Origin: Porodaedalea pini | Lineage: Eukaryota > Basidiomycota > Agaricomycetes > Hymenochaetales > Hymenochaetaceae | Reading direction: 5' to 3' | Assembly (NCBI GenBank): GCA_002794775.1 | Contig: NBAY01000059.1 | Span: 186,001-250,000 of the forward strand | DNA length: 64,000 nucleotides | Shown: positions 37,547 through 47,848 of the stretch, piece by piece | Layout: each line of letters opens with the position of its first letter | Position numbering within the stretch: the first letter of the stretch is position 1 | Position numbers and translations under genes: made by a program | The notes under the pieces: model-generated | The model's database searches: none | Told to the model about the DNA's origin: nothing | Seen by the model: the letters and a program-made list of their open reading frames with translations, nothing else

Positions 37547-38589
37547 TGCGAGTCGACGACCTCTTCGTCATTGTCTTCTTCCTCCACATAGTCCTCCACC
37601 GTCGACCTTCGAGTGTCCACGACTTCCTCGAATGCTGACTCCTTCATCGCGCCGAGCTCGTCGGCGATGAGGCGGCGCTCGCCCGGTGCCATCAGCTCCA
37701 ACATACGCTGGATGATTGGCTTCGCCTGCGGACATTTGTCCTTAAAGTGTCCCAGTCCGCCGCAAATCCAGCACGCGTGCTTTCGTTGTGCCTCATTCAT
37801 CGAGACGTCCATTGGTTGGCCGGCACCTCCAAAAGTGACGCCCGTCGCGTCACGCTTATCGGCGTGCGGGGCTGCTACCTGTCGGCGTGCAGGAGGCCCT
37901 TGTTGGGGCGTCGGACGGGGCGTGAACGGCAATGTATGACCTCGTTGGATGGCGTGAATCTGCTGTTCGCCCCGATCGATCTCAATGGCCTTCTTTTTCC
38001 ATGCCTCATACGTTGTTGGCACGGGCGTCGACCTCAACACGCCGCGGACCACCTCGATGTTCATCGCGCGTTGCAGGCGGTCACAAATGACGCTTTCGTC
38101 CTTCAGCTCCGCTGCCTTGATGATCACGTCGAGGTCCTGGAAGAACTGGTCGGCGGAGAGGTCCTTCTGGATCTTGTCTCGGAACTTCTTCAGTGCCTTC
38201 TCCTTCCTGTTCGGATCATCGAAGGAGGCATCCAGTCGTTCCTGGAACCTGGCCCAGTCGTCCGTAAAGCCCACGACGCCATTCGATGTGAATTCCTGGA
38301 CGTAGTTTTGCGCCCACGTCGACGCGTTGCCACCCTTGAGGTAAGAGAGGGCGACATAGATCTTGCTCGACGACGAGGGATACCTCGTGGGGTTCACCGA
38401 GACAAAGAGTAGGACTTCACGCTTGAAGTCGAGGTAGTCATCGCCGCCAGCGAATTCGCATGGCCGGGCGACGTCAATCGAGGGAGCTGGAGCTTGGGCT
38501 GCAGGGGCGTTCGTTGCTGCTCGGGTGAAGGCGGCAGCTATGATCGCTGCGATCTCTTGTTGCTGCCTTTGAGTGAAACCTTCAGCCAT
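37522..38589 (-). CDS. Gypsy Gag protein
   Basis: Capsid/nucleocapsid polyprotein of about 355 residues from the first ATG at 38589 (MAEGFTQRQQQEIAAI). The capsid region shows FAGGDDYLDFKREVLLF, ASTWAQNYVQEF and DPNRKEKALKKFRDKIQ, typical of the retrotransposon gag family. A CCHC zinc knuckle, CWICGGLGHFKDKC, lies near 37765. The C terminus is acidic. The stop TAG at 37522-37524 lies five codons after a slippery heptamer. The frame is intact. Confidence 0.92.
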   Translation of the reverse strand: MAEGFTQRQQQEIAAIIAAAFTRAATNAPAAQAPAPSIDVARPCEFAGGDDYLDFKREVLLFVSVNPTRYPSSSSKIYVALSYLKGGNASTWAQNYVQEFTSNGVVGFTDDWARFQERLDASFDDPNRKEKALKKFRDKIQKDLSADQFFQDLDVIIKAAELKDESVICDRLQRAMNIEVVRGVLRSTPVPTTYEAWKKKAIEIDRGEQQIHAIQRGHTLPFTPRPTPQQGPPARRQVAAPHADKRDATGVTFGGAGQPMDVSMNEAQRKHACWICGGLGHFKDKCPQAKPIIQRMLELMAPGERRLIADELGAMKESAFEEVVDTRRSTVEDYVEEEDNDEEVVDSQGFASGQA

Positions 38590-39312
38590 TGCTGGTACGG
38601 GTGTATGTGTCAGGCGCTCAGGGGGTGTCGGCGGTGACGAGTCTCTACGGGGTGTACGATAGCCTCCTGGTTCGTTTGGGAGGACGACCAACGATGTCGA
38701 GACTGTCGGTGATGATGGTGCATGGGGAGGTCGAGGCGCCCAACGAGTTCGCTCGCCGGAAGACAGGTCAGTTGAGTACCAGGCGTGCCTAGTGTCACTC
38801 CACCAGAGATTATGAGTGACGTGGTTTCTGTCGTCCGCTACGTACGATTGGCGTTCCGCGTCGTAGCGTGAAGAAGAGGGGAAAGCCCGCTGTTGTTCCT
38901 CGGTGAGATCTATCTTGACTATGTCGGGGGGGAACAGGTAGGGGCTGGTTGTCCGGATGTACGTTATGCTGACGAAGAACAGGTTCGTCGGCGAGTTTGA
39001 TGACCAAACGGAAGGAGGCGGCCGAGATCACAATCGACAACGACGTCAACGACTGTACACGGTGTGTTACCCACGTCCAGGTCAGATGGTTCCTCCACCA
39101 GAGGGAGAAGCGAAGAGCCAGGGTCGGGAAATGTCGGTTGTAGGTTTACGTAATACACAAACGTCCGAAAACGTCTGGGCAGGGTTGAGGGTTGTCGTTC
39201 AGGGAGTTTACACGTCAAATCCGTCGAGGGGAGTGCTCCTCTAGACTGGGTGAAGGCGAGTCGACAGCGACGACGTACGCTGGGGATGAGCCTGGGTGGG
39301 GTTCTGCTTTTA

Positions 39313-39726
39313 TGTTAGGCGGGAGTCCGGGGGACGACTCGGACTGGGCAGGCCTCGGCTGACCGTCGTCTGGGACGTGCTATACTCGAGTGAGAGCTCG
39401 GGACACGCTTACTCAGGCTAGGTCGTTGCGGAGGTAAGAGGATTAATACAAGTCTAAACTAATACAAGGGGGACGAGTCTCACCTAGGTCGTCACGGAGG
39501 TAAGAGGAAAAGCAGAACAAGGAGTTCATGCGATTCCTGAGACCTTATATAGCGACGACCGTGAGACTATATTACCTAACATTACATAACAAGTGGGAAT
39601 GGAACGAATGAAGGCAGTGTGGGAATGATTGTGTAAGATGGGTAAATATAATGAAAAGGACGAATATAATAAAGGAAATGGTAAAAAGGGAAAATAAAGG
39701 AAAAGGTGAAAGTTCAGGTTCTAACA
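39313..39726 (-). repeat. 5' LTR of gypsy element
   Basis: 414 bp, followed on the right by the CTCCA target duplication. It holds the promoter for the minus-strand gag-pol transcript. Confidence 0.95.
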
Positions 39727-39731
39727 CTCCA

Positions 39732-41003
39732 CTGGTCCAGAGGCTTTGCCAAAGTGCTCGAACCTGTTAGAATCAAACTCCCAATGCAGGCTCTGTGACT
39801 TGAATGATTGAAATCTGAAGTTGAGGTAGGAGCGGGGCTATGTCAATCTTCCTTGAGTGGTCTGCGTCTTCAGATAACGCTCGTCGAGCGCTCGAATGGG
39901 CTCAAAAATGTGCTTGAATGCCCTTGTATGTGTTCCAACACACTCAAATGGCTCCTTAGTAGATAACGAATGTGTAGGGCGATGGGGGTACACCATTATG
40001 ATACCCTGTTGGGTGTGTCTGGGGCTCAAAGGCTTGGAATATCGACTTCAAGCATATGTGCTGAGTCGAACGCACTGTTTGAGCGGTCGAGGAGGTTTGA
40101 TAGAGCTGAGTAGAGACGATCTGAAGGTGCGGGCGACTTATGGGACTTGAAATGTGTACTGTGGAGTGAACTGGGGGCTGTATTCCCTCTCTGAATGAGT
40201 ACAAAGGTGTGCACTATTTATACTGTAGGCAAAACAAGCTCAGTACCGAAGTTGAACATACATACGGAGGTAGGAGAGTGTGTGCAGTGTGCGATCGAGT
40301 CAGAATAATCATGTGTTAGGGATGGAATGACTCGAGAACATGATAAATCATGGACTCAAAGGGGAATAATGATTCGACATCAATGAAGAGACCAATGAAA
40401 CCAAGAAATTTATCATGTATGCTCCAAACAACTCCGTTTGAATGTCCCCAAATGTTCCTAAGGGTGTGATGGTGATGAATGCACATCATGGGAGTGATAG
40501 ACAATGATAAATAACATTTGAACTGCATGGAGAACCCAGGGAATGACAGAATCCGGTTGTTCGAGCGTGATACATTGACCATCGACAGCTCGAGGACCGT
40601 TCGAGCAACCCATGCTCGAATACCATGCTTTCCCTGTCCCCAAATGCATGATCCGGCTGCACTACAAGTGTTTGAATGAGTGAATATGAAGTGGAAAGAG
40701 TGCTTGAGCACATATATAGTGGGATATGGAATGAATATAAAGGAAACGAAGTGTTCAAGTGTGAATAGGAAGTGATATGAGTGTTAGAATGGGTGTATGA
40801 AAGTATTCAAACATATTTATGAGGTTACTAAGGGATAATATGAGAGCTTTGAAGGTATATTGATGCTTGAATGGGCGAGTGTGACCATTCAAGCACATGA
40901 AATGTGAAGTGTAAGATATATAGTGATGAAACAAAGTGCTTGACCATGTTTATGGGGTTTGTATCTGTATATAATAATAAATAAAGCGGGTGGTATGCTG
41001 GGA
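39732..41003 (+). repeat. Foldback left arm (inner part)
   Basis: Reverse complement of 41040-42310 or so. It contains many TCGA/TTGA/TCAA words within GTGCTYGAATG-like contexts. Short ORFs here mirror those of the other arm and are not genes. Confidence 0.9.
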
Positions 41004-41039
41004 TGGTGTAGCACCCGATTCACGCTTAGGCGTTAGCTG

Positions 41040-42457
41040 TCCCAGCATACCACCTGCTTTATTTATTATTATATACAGATACAAACCCCATAAACACGGT
41101 CAAGCACTTTGTTTCATCACTATATATCTTACACTTCACATTTCACGTGCTTGAATGGTCACACTCACCCATTTGAGCATCAATATACCTTCGAAGCTCT
41201 CATATTATCCCTTAGTAACCTCATAAATATGTTCGAATACTTTCATACACCCATTCTAACACTCATACCACTTCCTATTCACACTCGAACACTTCATTTC
41301 CTTTATATTCATCCCATATCCCACTATATACGTGCTCAAGGACTCTATCCACTTCATATTCACTCATTCGAACATCTGTAGCACAGCCAGATCATGTGGT
41401 TGGGCTCAGGGAACACATTGGGTTCCAGCCTGGGCTGCCCAAACGGTCCCTGGGCCATTGACGTTCAATGTATCACGCTCGAATGACCGGATTCCATCGT
41501 TCGCTGCATTCTCCATGCAGCTTGAGCATTATTTATCATCATCTATCACTCCCATGATGTGCATTCATTGCCATCACGCCCTTGGGGATGTTTGGGGGCA
41601 TTCAAATGGAGTTGTTCGGAGCACACATGATAAGTTTCTTGGTTTCATTGGTCTTCTCATTGATGTCGAACCATTATTCCCCTTTGAGTTCATGATTTAT
41701 CATGTTCTCGAGTCATTCCATCCCTAGCATATGACTATTCTGACTCGAACACGCACTGCACACACTTTCCTACCTCCGTATGTATGTTCGACTTCGGTAC
41801 TGAGCTCGTTTCACCTACAGTATAAATAGTGCACACCTTTGTACTCATTCTGAGGAGGGAATACAGCCCCCAGTTCACTCCACAGTACACATTTCAAGTC
41901 TCATAAGCCGTTTGCACCTTCAGATCACCTCTGCTCAGCTCTACCAAACTTCCCCAACTGCTTGAATAGCATGTTCGACTCATCACATACGCTCAAAATT
42001 GGAATTCCAAGGCTTTGAGCACCAGACACACCCAACAGGGTATCGTACCAGCATATCCCCATCATCCTGCACATTCGTGACCTACTAAGAAGCCATTCAA
42101 GCATATTGGAGTACGGATGAAGGCTCTCGAGCACATTCTTGAGCACGTTCGAATGCTCAACAAGCGCCAACTGGAGATTCAAATCATCCGAGGCAGTTTG
42201 ATACAGCCCTGCACCTACCTCAACTTCAGATTTCAACTGTTCAAGTCACAGGGTCTGCATTAGGAGCTCAATTCTAACAAATTTGAGCACTTTGGCAAAG
42301 CCTCTGGACCAGTAGAGCCACCATTTCGAACATTCGATCACTCTGTTTCTATTTGGTTGTCCTTCCTCAACTATCAAGCCACCGCAGTCTCCCTTGGGAA
42401 GAATATAGATTCGCCCTCAAGTCGACCATTCAGTCTACAAAAGAGTCTGCATCACGA
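41040..42457 (-). repeat. Foldback right arm
   Basis: Matches the left arm in inverted orientation along its whole length, including across the gypsy insertion point: around 42318-42330 the right arm continues without a break where the left arm is interrupted at 33481/39732. It ends at 42457, immediately before TA and the resumed LINE ORF1 frame. Confidence 0.9.
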
Positions 42458-42459
42458 TA

Positions 42460-43683
42460 ATGGCTGATGCCTAAGCACAAATTGAGCGCTACAGCGTCCA
42501 AACTCCCAAGAACGGGAAAACAGATTATGCCACCGCTATTGCCAAAACCCGTATCCTGGGGTCTGGCTATCACATGGATTCTGATGGCATGATTTATGGC
42601 CCCGACAGATACACTCACTCCGCCCACAATGCCCCTCGGTCCACCGAACTCGCAACAAAGATCTATTACCCCCCCCCCCCCCCCATCGAATCAGTTGGAA
42701 CAGACCACAACAGTTTCACCACAGTCACATACGCAAAGGCAGTGCAGAGGAAGCCAAAAACTACCCCCACTAAGGTAGTATGTGCAACAGAACAGAACCC
42801 TGATGGGGAAATATCAACCATTCCCATTAACTGAATGAATGGATCCGTGAACACCTGTGTTCGCAACATTTGACGTGTTTACTTCTCCCTTCCCGGTGAC
42901 CTGGCCATTTGGCCTCTCCCTCTCTCTATTAAAAACTCTGTCTGTGCAGGGCTTAAGGGTAACCCCCTTTTTAAGCACCTCGTCATTCTCAATGTCAAAT
43001 ACACCTCTAACAGCAACCTTCTCATTGTGTTTACTAACATTTGTTCAGATTTCGACGCTCAGTACAGCACCCTCATTAATCAACTCAATCGAATCATCAA
43101 TATCAGTGGTGCAAGGGCATTTTCCCCATCTCCACAGTTCAAAATGGTAATCCCAGGTGTACCAGTGTTTGACAAAGACACCAAGAAGCTCCTTTATTCT
43201 GAAAAGGACCTTTACGATGAAATTTCTTCACTCCCCCAATTTGAGGGAAGAGAATTCATGTTCCCACCCAGATTCATGTTGTCAGTCGAGAGATTGAACG
43301 AATGTGACTTCTGCAATGTTTCCGTCATTCTCAAGGATGATGACCGTCTTTGTTTCGATCACTTCTTTTTGCACAACAACCGCTCTGTTCCAGTGTTTGG
43401 GGTTATTTGCCGGCTCGAGGAAATGAAAGCCTGCCTGACTATTAACCAATGCAACAATTGCCATCGCTTGGGACACCCAGCCTCCAAATGTCAATCCGTC
43501 GCTTGCTGCATGATCTGCTCAGAACCTCATCGCACAGCGGTGCATGTCGCCAAATGTGCTCCATGCACTGTGTCTAACAACTTACAGTGCGAACACTTCA
43601 TGCATTGTATCAACTGTCAGGGCAACCACAGTGCATGCTCCACCAAATGCCCTGCTCGGCGCAACTTTTGTTCCCCCTATTAA
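42460..43683 (+). pseudogene. LINE ORF1, C-terminal piece with zinc knuckles
   Basis: The frame resumes at 42460 after the TA duplication. Stops in this frame are TAA at 42472, TGA at 42832 and TGA at 42871. The last part is Gag-like, with consecutive Cys/His knuckles: CNNCHRLGHPASKC, then CCMICSEPHRTAVHVAKC and CINCQGNHSACSTKC (43440-43660). These bind nucleic acid in LINE ORF1 proteins. A run of 14 Cs near 42670 lies inside the frame and is a likely slippage site. The ORF ends in TAA at 43681-43683. Confidence 0.75.
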
Positions 43684-46600
43684 TGCTTATGACTTGTGAC
43701 ATTTCTATTTCCATTCTTTCCCTTAACCTTCACAATTCCGAACCAACCTTTGATTATCTTTTACATTTGTTCACTTCTACTCATGCTAGCCCAGACATCA
43801 TCTGTTTTCAGGAAATACCCATCATCCAGTGGGTCATTCCATCTAAATCTTCTGCTCTCAGCTCCCAAGTCTTTGACACTCGCAACCATACCCCTTATAC
43901 AGCATTTCTTCCCCCCTGTGAGGGCAAGCCTCATTGTTGTATCTATGTTCACCCCTGTATTATCCACAGAACCACCGCATTTCATCCCTCTTTGCTATCC
44001 CCAAACGTTTCGGCCATTGCCATCACTCAGGATGACCTTTCCTCGGTTATTCTTTGGAACATTTACAGCTCCCCATCCCTTCACAAATTTGAAAACCCCT
44101 TTCCTTCTCTCAATTCCCCATCACACATTTTTGTCAGTGACTTTAACTGTCATTCAGAGCTTTGGTCTCTACTTTCCCAAACCACTTTTCTGGACTGTTC
44201 TCAGGCTCTCACTGACTGGATCAGCAAGAATGAACTGGTCGTTTGCAATCCTTCAGGCCAACCCACTTACTTTAGTTGTGCTCACAATTCTCATTCCATC
44301 ATCAATCTCATCCTCGCTTCGGATGACTTTTTGCCCCAAATTCTCGAATTGATTGTTATCAACAACCTTGGTCTTTCAATTTCTTCTGATCACTTTCCAA
44401 TTCAGTTTTCGTTTAAACTTAACTTTCTCGCCCCAATTGCTTCCACCCCACTCCGCTCTATTTGTTCATGAGATCTCCCCCAGTTTATTTCTGAATTTTG
44501 CGAGTCCAAGAGATTTGCTTTCTCCCTTGATAACATTTTGAACCCAGAGGCACTAGATGCCCTTTTACTTTCCTTTCAATCCTCCTTGTCAGACTTCACC
44601 TCTTTCTTTTTACAAAAATGCAAACCCCGATCATATTTTGGCCCCAACTTGTGGTGGACGGAAGCATGTTCTAGGCTTTATCAAGTGCATTGTCATGACC
44701 CCAACCCCGATTCGAGGCTGTGTCTCAATGCAGAGCTCTCCAGAGCAAAATCCACATTTTATGGTGCTCACCTACAGCACTCAGACCAGCATTCAGTCTG
44801 GACCAATCAATTCTTGGGGACAGCACAACGTCGAGCCCCAATTGGCGCACTTCACATGCTGAACGGCTCATTTTCACTCACGGAAAATGATAAAGCCACC
44901 CTTTTCTGTAACACGTTTTTTCCAGTACTGTCTTCCCCAGACATACCTATTGACCTTCCTCCACTACACAACACTCAACTGATCACAGTTGATCAAGTAC
45001 TCAAGGCTATGTGTGGCATTGACCAGGAGACTAGTCCTGGCAATAGTCACATATCTTATAAACACTTGGCGCTTCTCATAGAGCACGAAGCCCAGTTTTT
45101 CACTGATCTCTTTTCTTTGTGTCTATCTCTGGGATATTTCCCACTTTCCTTCAAATCTTCACTTGTTATGTTTATTCCCAAACCAAAGCACACTGACTTT
45201 TCTGTGCCATGCGCCTTTCACCCAATCACCTTGGTTGACACCATTGGTAAATTATTTGAACGTATTCTTTTTAACTTTCTCCAACCTTTTTTCAAGACTC
45301 ACAATCTTTTGCCTGACGCACAGCATGGCTGTCAGAAGCACTGTTCAGCTATCATGGCCTGCTATGATCTTCTTTCTTCTATATTATCAGACCCCTTCAT
45401 TTGCGCTGGCTATGATGCTACTTCCAAGACCCACACCCGACACCGCTACCTAATCACTTCAATTCTGACAGTGGACATCACCGGCTTTTTTGATAACATT
45501 TCCCATCCATTTCTTTTGAACAAACTCATTCACTCTGGTGTACAACCTAACATTATTAGGTGTCTCGCAGGCTGGCTCAAAGACCGACCCATGTCATTTC
45601 ACTTTAACAATTTCTTTTCTGAACAGTTCATTAAACCCAACTGGGGTGTTCTGCAAGGCTCACCCCTTTCCCCTCTTATTTCCATTTTCACTGCTGCTGG
45701 TGCGATAAACACTTATAATTCTCAGTTCAGACCCCATCACCCACTTCTAGCCTATATGGATGACCATCTCCTTTTGGCTCGTTCACTCAGTATTCCAACA
45801 AACCTGGTATGACTTCGCAACCAGTTTGTCTTTCTTTCATCCCAATTCCATGCGCTCAGTTTGTCCATAGACCCTGATGCCATCGAACTTCTTCATATCC
45901 TTCCACACCAGCAAATTTCGAATTACTACTTCCACTCCTTTCTTCACGATAGCCCTTCCACATCTTCTGCGTCATTAGTCCTACCAGACAACTGCATTAT
46001 TCCTCCCAAACACCAGATTACCTGGCTCAGAGTTATTTTCACTTATGACCTCTCTCCCAAACCTCATTTCATTTTGTGCGCCTACAAGGCCCTTTCTACA
46101 TTACACCAACACTCTTTTCTTTTTCATCGCTCCAACAGTGCATACTTCCAACAGGCCCGTTTATTATATTTTGGTCTCATCAGATCAGTCACCACTTATG
46201 GCACTGTTTTATTCCCTCACTCCCCGTTCATTTCATCCATTCTACAAAAAACTCAAAACAAATTCTTGCATCTCCTTTTTTCTTCCAACATCAATCTGGC
46301 AATAGCAGAATCTTTCCTATCCTGCCTGCTGCTAGATCTCTTCATCCAGTTTCTGTCCAAACATTTTCTTCTTTCATATTTGTCGTATTCGAACAAATCG
46401 CACAATGCTAAACTCTATTTGAAACCATCCCTTCTACCAGATATTATCGTCCCTCATTCCATTCCTTATCCTTCCTTCCTCCTTATCCATTCTTGCTTGA
46501 ATCTCATACCAATTCCTTCCTCTGCACAACAACATCTTGCCATTCGCCAGTTTAACTCCTTTTTTCTTCACCCACCTCCATATCAATATTTCATCTTCAC

Positions 46601-47560
46601 AGATGGCTCGATCGTTAACAACACACAAGGTGTCCCCATCGGTGGTCATGGCTACGTCATCATGCATAACCACTCGGAACTTGATGTCTTTTCTTCAGCA
46701 GCACACTCTCCTTCAAACATCCTGTTTGAGGAGCAGGAAGTGCTCATCACATCCATGCATCATATCTCAGCTCTCCTGGTGAAATGCTTCATGCCTATCT
46801 GGATTCACATCATCACCGACTCCCTCAACTGTGCCCAATTGATATTCTCAAACAACCCACGTCACACAGAATTTATCATCACCTTTCATTGTCTGTGCGG
46901 CATCTTCCTCGCCCTCCATCATGATGCTTCAAACATATTGATCCAGTGGCTCCCATCTCATCGCGGAGTCCTGGGTAACTCAAGGGCAGACCAGTTGGCC
47001 AAAAACACGGCTACAAACACTCATTTTGAGCCCATTCCAGATTTACTCCCCAATCTATCGGCAAATTTCCATCGTAACCTCATCGACGATTGGAAAGCGC
47101 GCATTCTTAATTTACGTGGTCATTGCTCCATTCTGGAGCCGACATCTTTCATCCTACAACTGACACGTACATTCAGACTGTTCCTGAAGCTTTCCCCAGA
47201 GAAGCAGATACACCGCATAGTCCAATCCCGAGCCACCGGCTTAATGCTAAATGTGCTCGACTTGCATGACCGTAACCTCACTCCCTGATGTCCAGATCCT
47301 CTCTGCGTCAAACACGACGTCCATCACATTCTTAATATCTGTCCGTATTTTGCTCATATTTGCAACGGCCTTTTTCGACAATGATCATTACCCTTATCGT
47401 TCCTTGAATGGTTTCATCCTAACAATTTCCTCTTACTACTCAAGTTTGCTTACTTTTCCTTTCGTCGCCCTCCGGACGAAATGCCCTTATTCTCGGAACT
47501 CCCTAGCACATTTCATTAATAGCTTTTCCTTGAGGCTTCATCTCTTTCACGTTTAGCCAA
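43683..47560 (+). pseudogene. LINE ORF2: APE endonuclease, reverse transcriptase, RNase H; three in-frame TGA codons
   Basis: ATG at 43683 overlaps the ORF1 stop (TAATG). Endonuclease motifs: ILSLNLHN, ICFQEIP, FVSDFNCHSELW and SSDHFPIQF. The RT part has SSLVMFIPKP, ADAQHGCQ-type fingers, VDITGFFDNISHPFL, VLQGSPLSPL and AYMDDHLLLA. RNase H has YFIFTDGSIV, EEQEV, ITDSLNCAQ and WLPSHRGVLGNSRADQLA. A C-terminal Cys/His motif (CPDPLC...HHILNICP) follows the last TGA. In-frame TGA codons at 44469, 45810 and 47286 are the only breaks to that point, after which more stops follow. The layout APE-RT-RNH fits the I/Tad-like groups found in fungi. Confidence 0.9.
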
Positions 47561-47848
47561 GTTCACCATAGTTATGCTCTCACATCATTTGCGCGCACCG
47601 TCCGTAGTTTGTTGTTTTTTTTTTTTTTAGGCGTCCTTAGCGGTTGGTAGTCTGTTAGTAGTAGATAGCAGCAATTATATACTCCAGGGCACGTGACGTA
47701 GCGCGATATGGCCAGCCCTGAACTCATTCAAATAGTGTCATTCACCATTTAACGCTCAATTTCTAGTTCACCTAATTGCTCTAGTTAAGTAAAGCTTTGA
47801 GAAATTGTAATAAAATTAAGTATCAACCAAGAGTGCAACCATTCATGG

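Larger units (their letters stand above)
33482..39726 (-). mobile_element. Ty3/gypsy LTR retrotransposon, chromovirus type
   Basis: Two 414-bp LTRs bound by TG...CA lie in direct orientation, with a 5-bp target duplication CTCCA at 33477-33481 and 39727-39731. Coding is on the minus strand: gag, then pol in the -1 frame with protease, RT, RNase H, integrase and a C-terminal chromodomain. A purine tract (AAGGGGGGG) lies directly before the 3' LTR and overlaps the last pol codons. The LTRs differ at three positions only, so insertion is recent. One TGA breaks pol. A leader of about 720 nt separates the 5' LTR from the gag ATG; I could not match the primer-binding site to a tRNA. Confidence 0.95.
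33337..42457. mobile_element. Large foldback (long inverted repeat) element, left arm split by a gypsy retrotransposon
   Basis: The left arm is 33337-33481 plus 39732-41003 (1,417 nt once the gypsy element is removed). The loop is 41004-41039 (36 nt) and the right arm is 41040-42457 (1,418 nt). Ends are TTGTGATGCAGACTC on the left and GAGTCTGCATCACGA on the right, flanked by TA on both sides. Arm identity is high; in the ~315 bp next to the loop I counted 14 differences. No long ORF with coding character is present in either arm. A transposase is not encoded, so it would need one in trans. The TA target fits Tc1/mariner-type chemistry, but that is inference. Confidence 0.85.
28700..47630 (+). 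mobile_element. Non-LTR retrotransposon (LINE with APE, RT and RNase H), interrupted by nested insertions
   Basis: One bicistronic LINE appears to fill the gap between RAD9 and TFIP11. Its parts are ORF1 in three pieces (28813-29283, 32746-33336, 42460-43683) and ORF2 (43683-about 47560). Two insertions interrupt ORF1: a Harbinger-like element (29284-32742) and a foldback element (33337-42457) that itself contains a gypsy element (33482-39726). Removing each insertion plus one target duplication keeps the same reading frame at both junctions. The exact 5' and 3' ends, and any duplication around the LINE, could not be fixed. The 3' end lies somewhere between 47.5 and 47.8 kb. Confidence 0.75.

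Noticed and set aside
40316..41727. Paired ORFs of 131 codons in inverted orientation
   Set aside because: They are the same foldback-arm sequence read from each arm; composition is not coding and CpG decay affects all codon positions.
47613..47630. T-run as the LINE poly(A) tail
   Set aside because: The LINE is on the plus strand and would end in A, not T; the run may just be low-complexity sequence.
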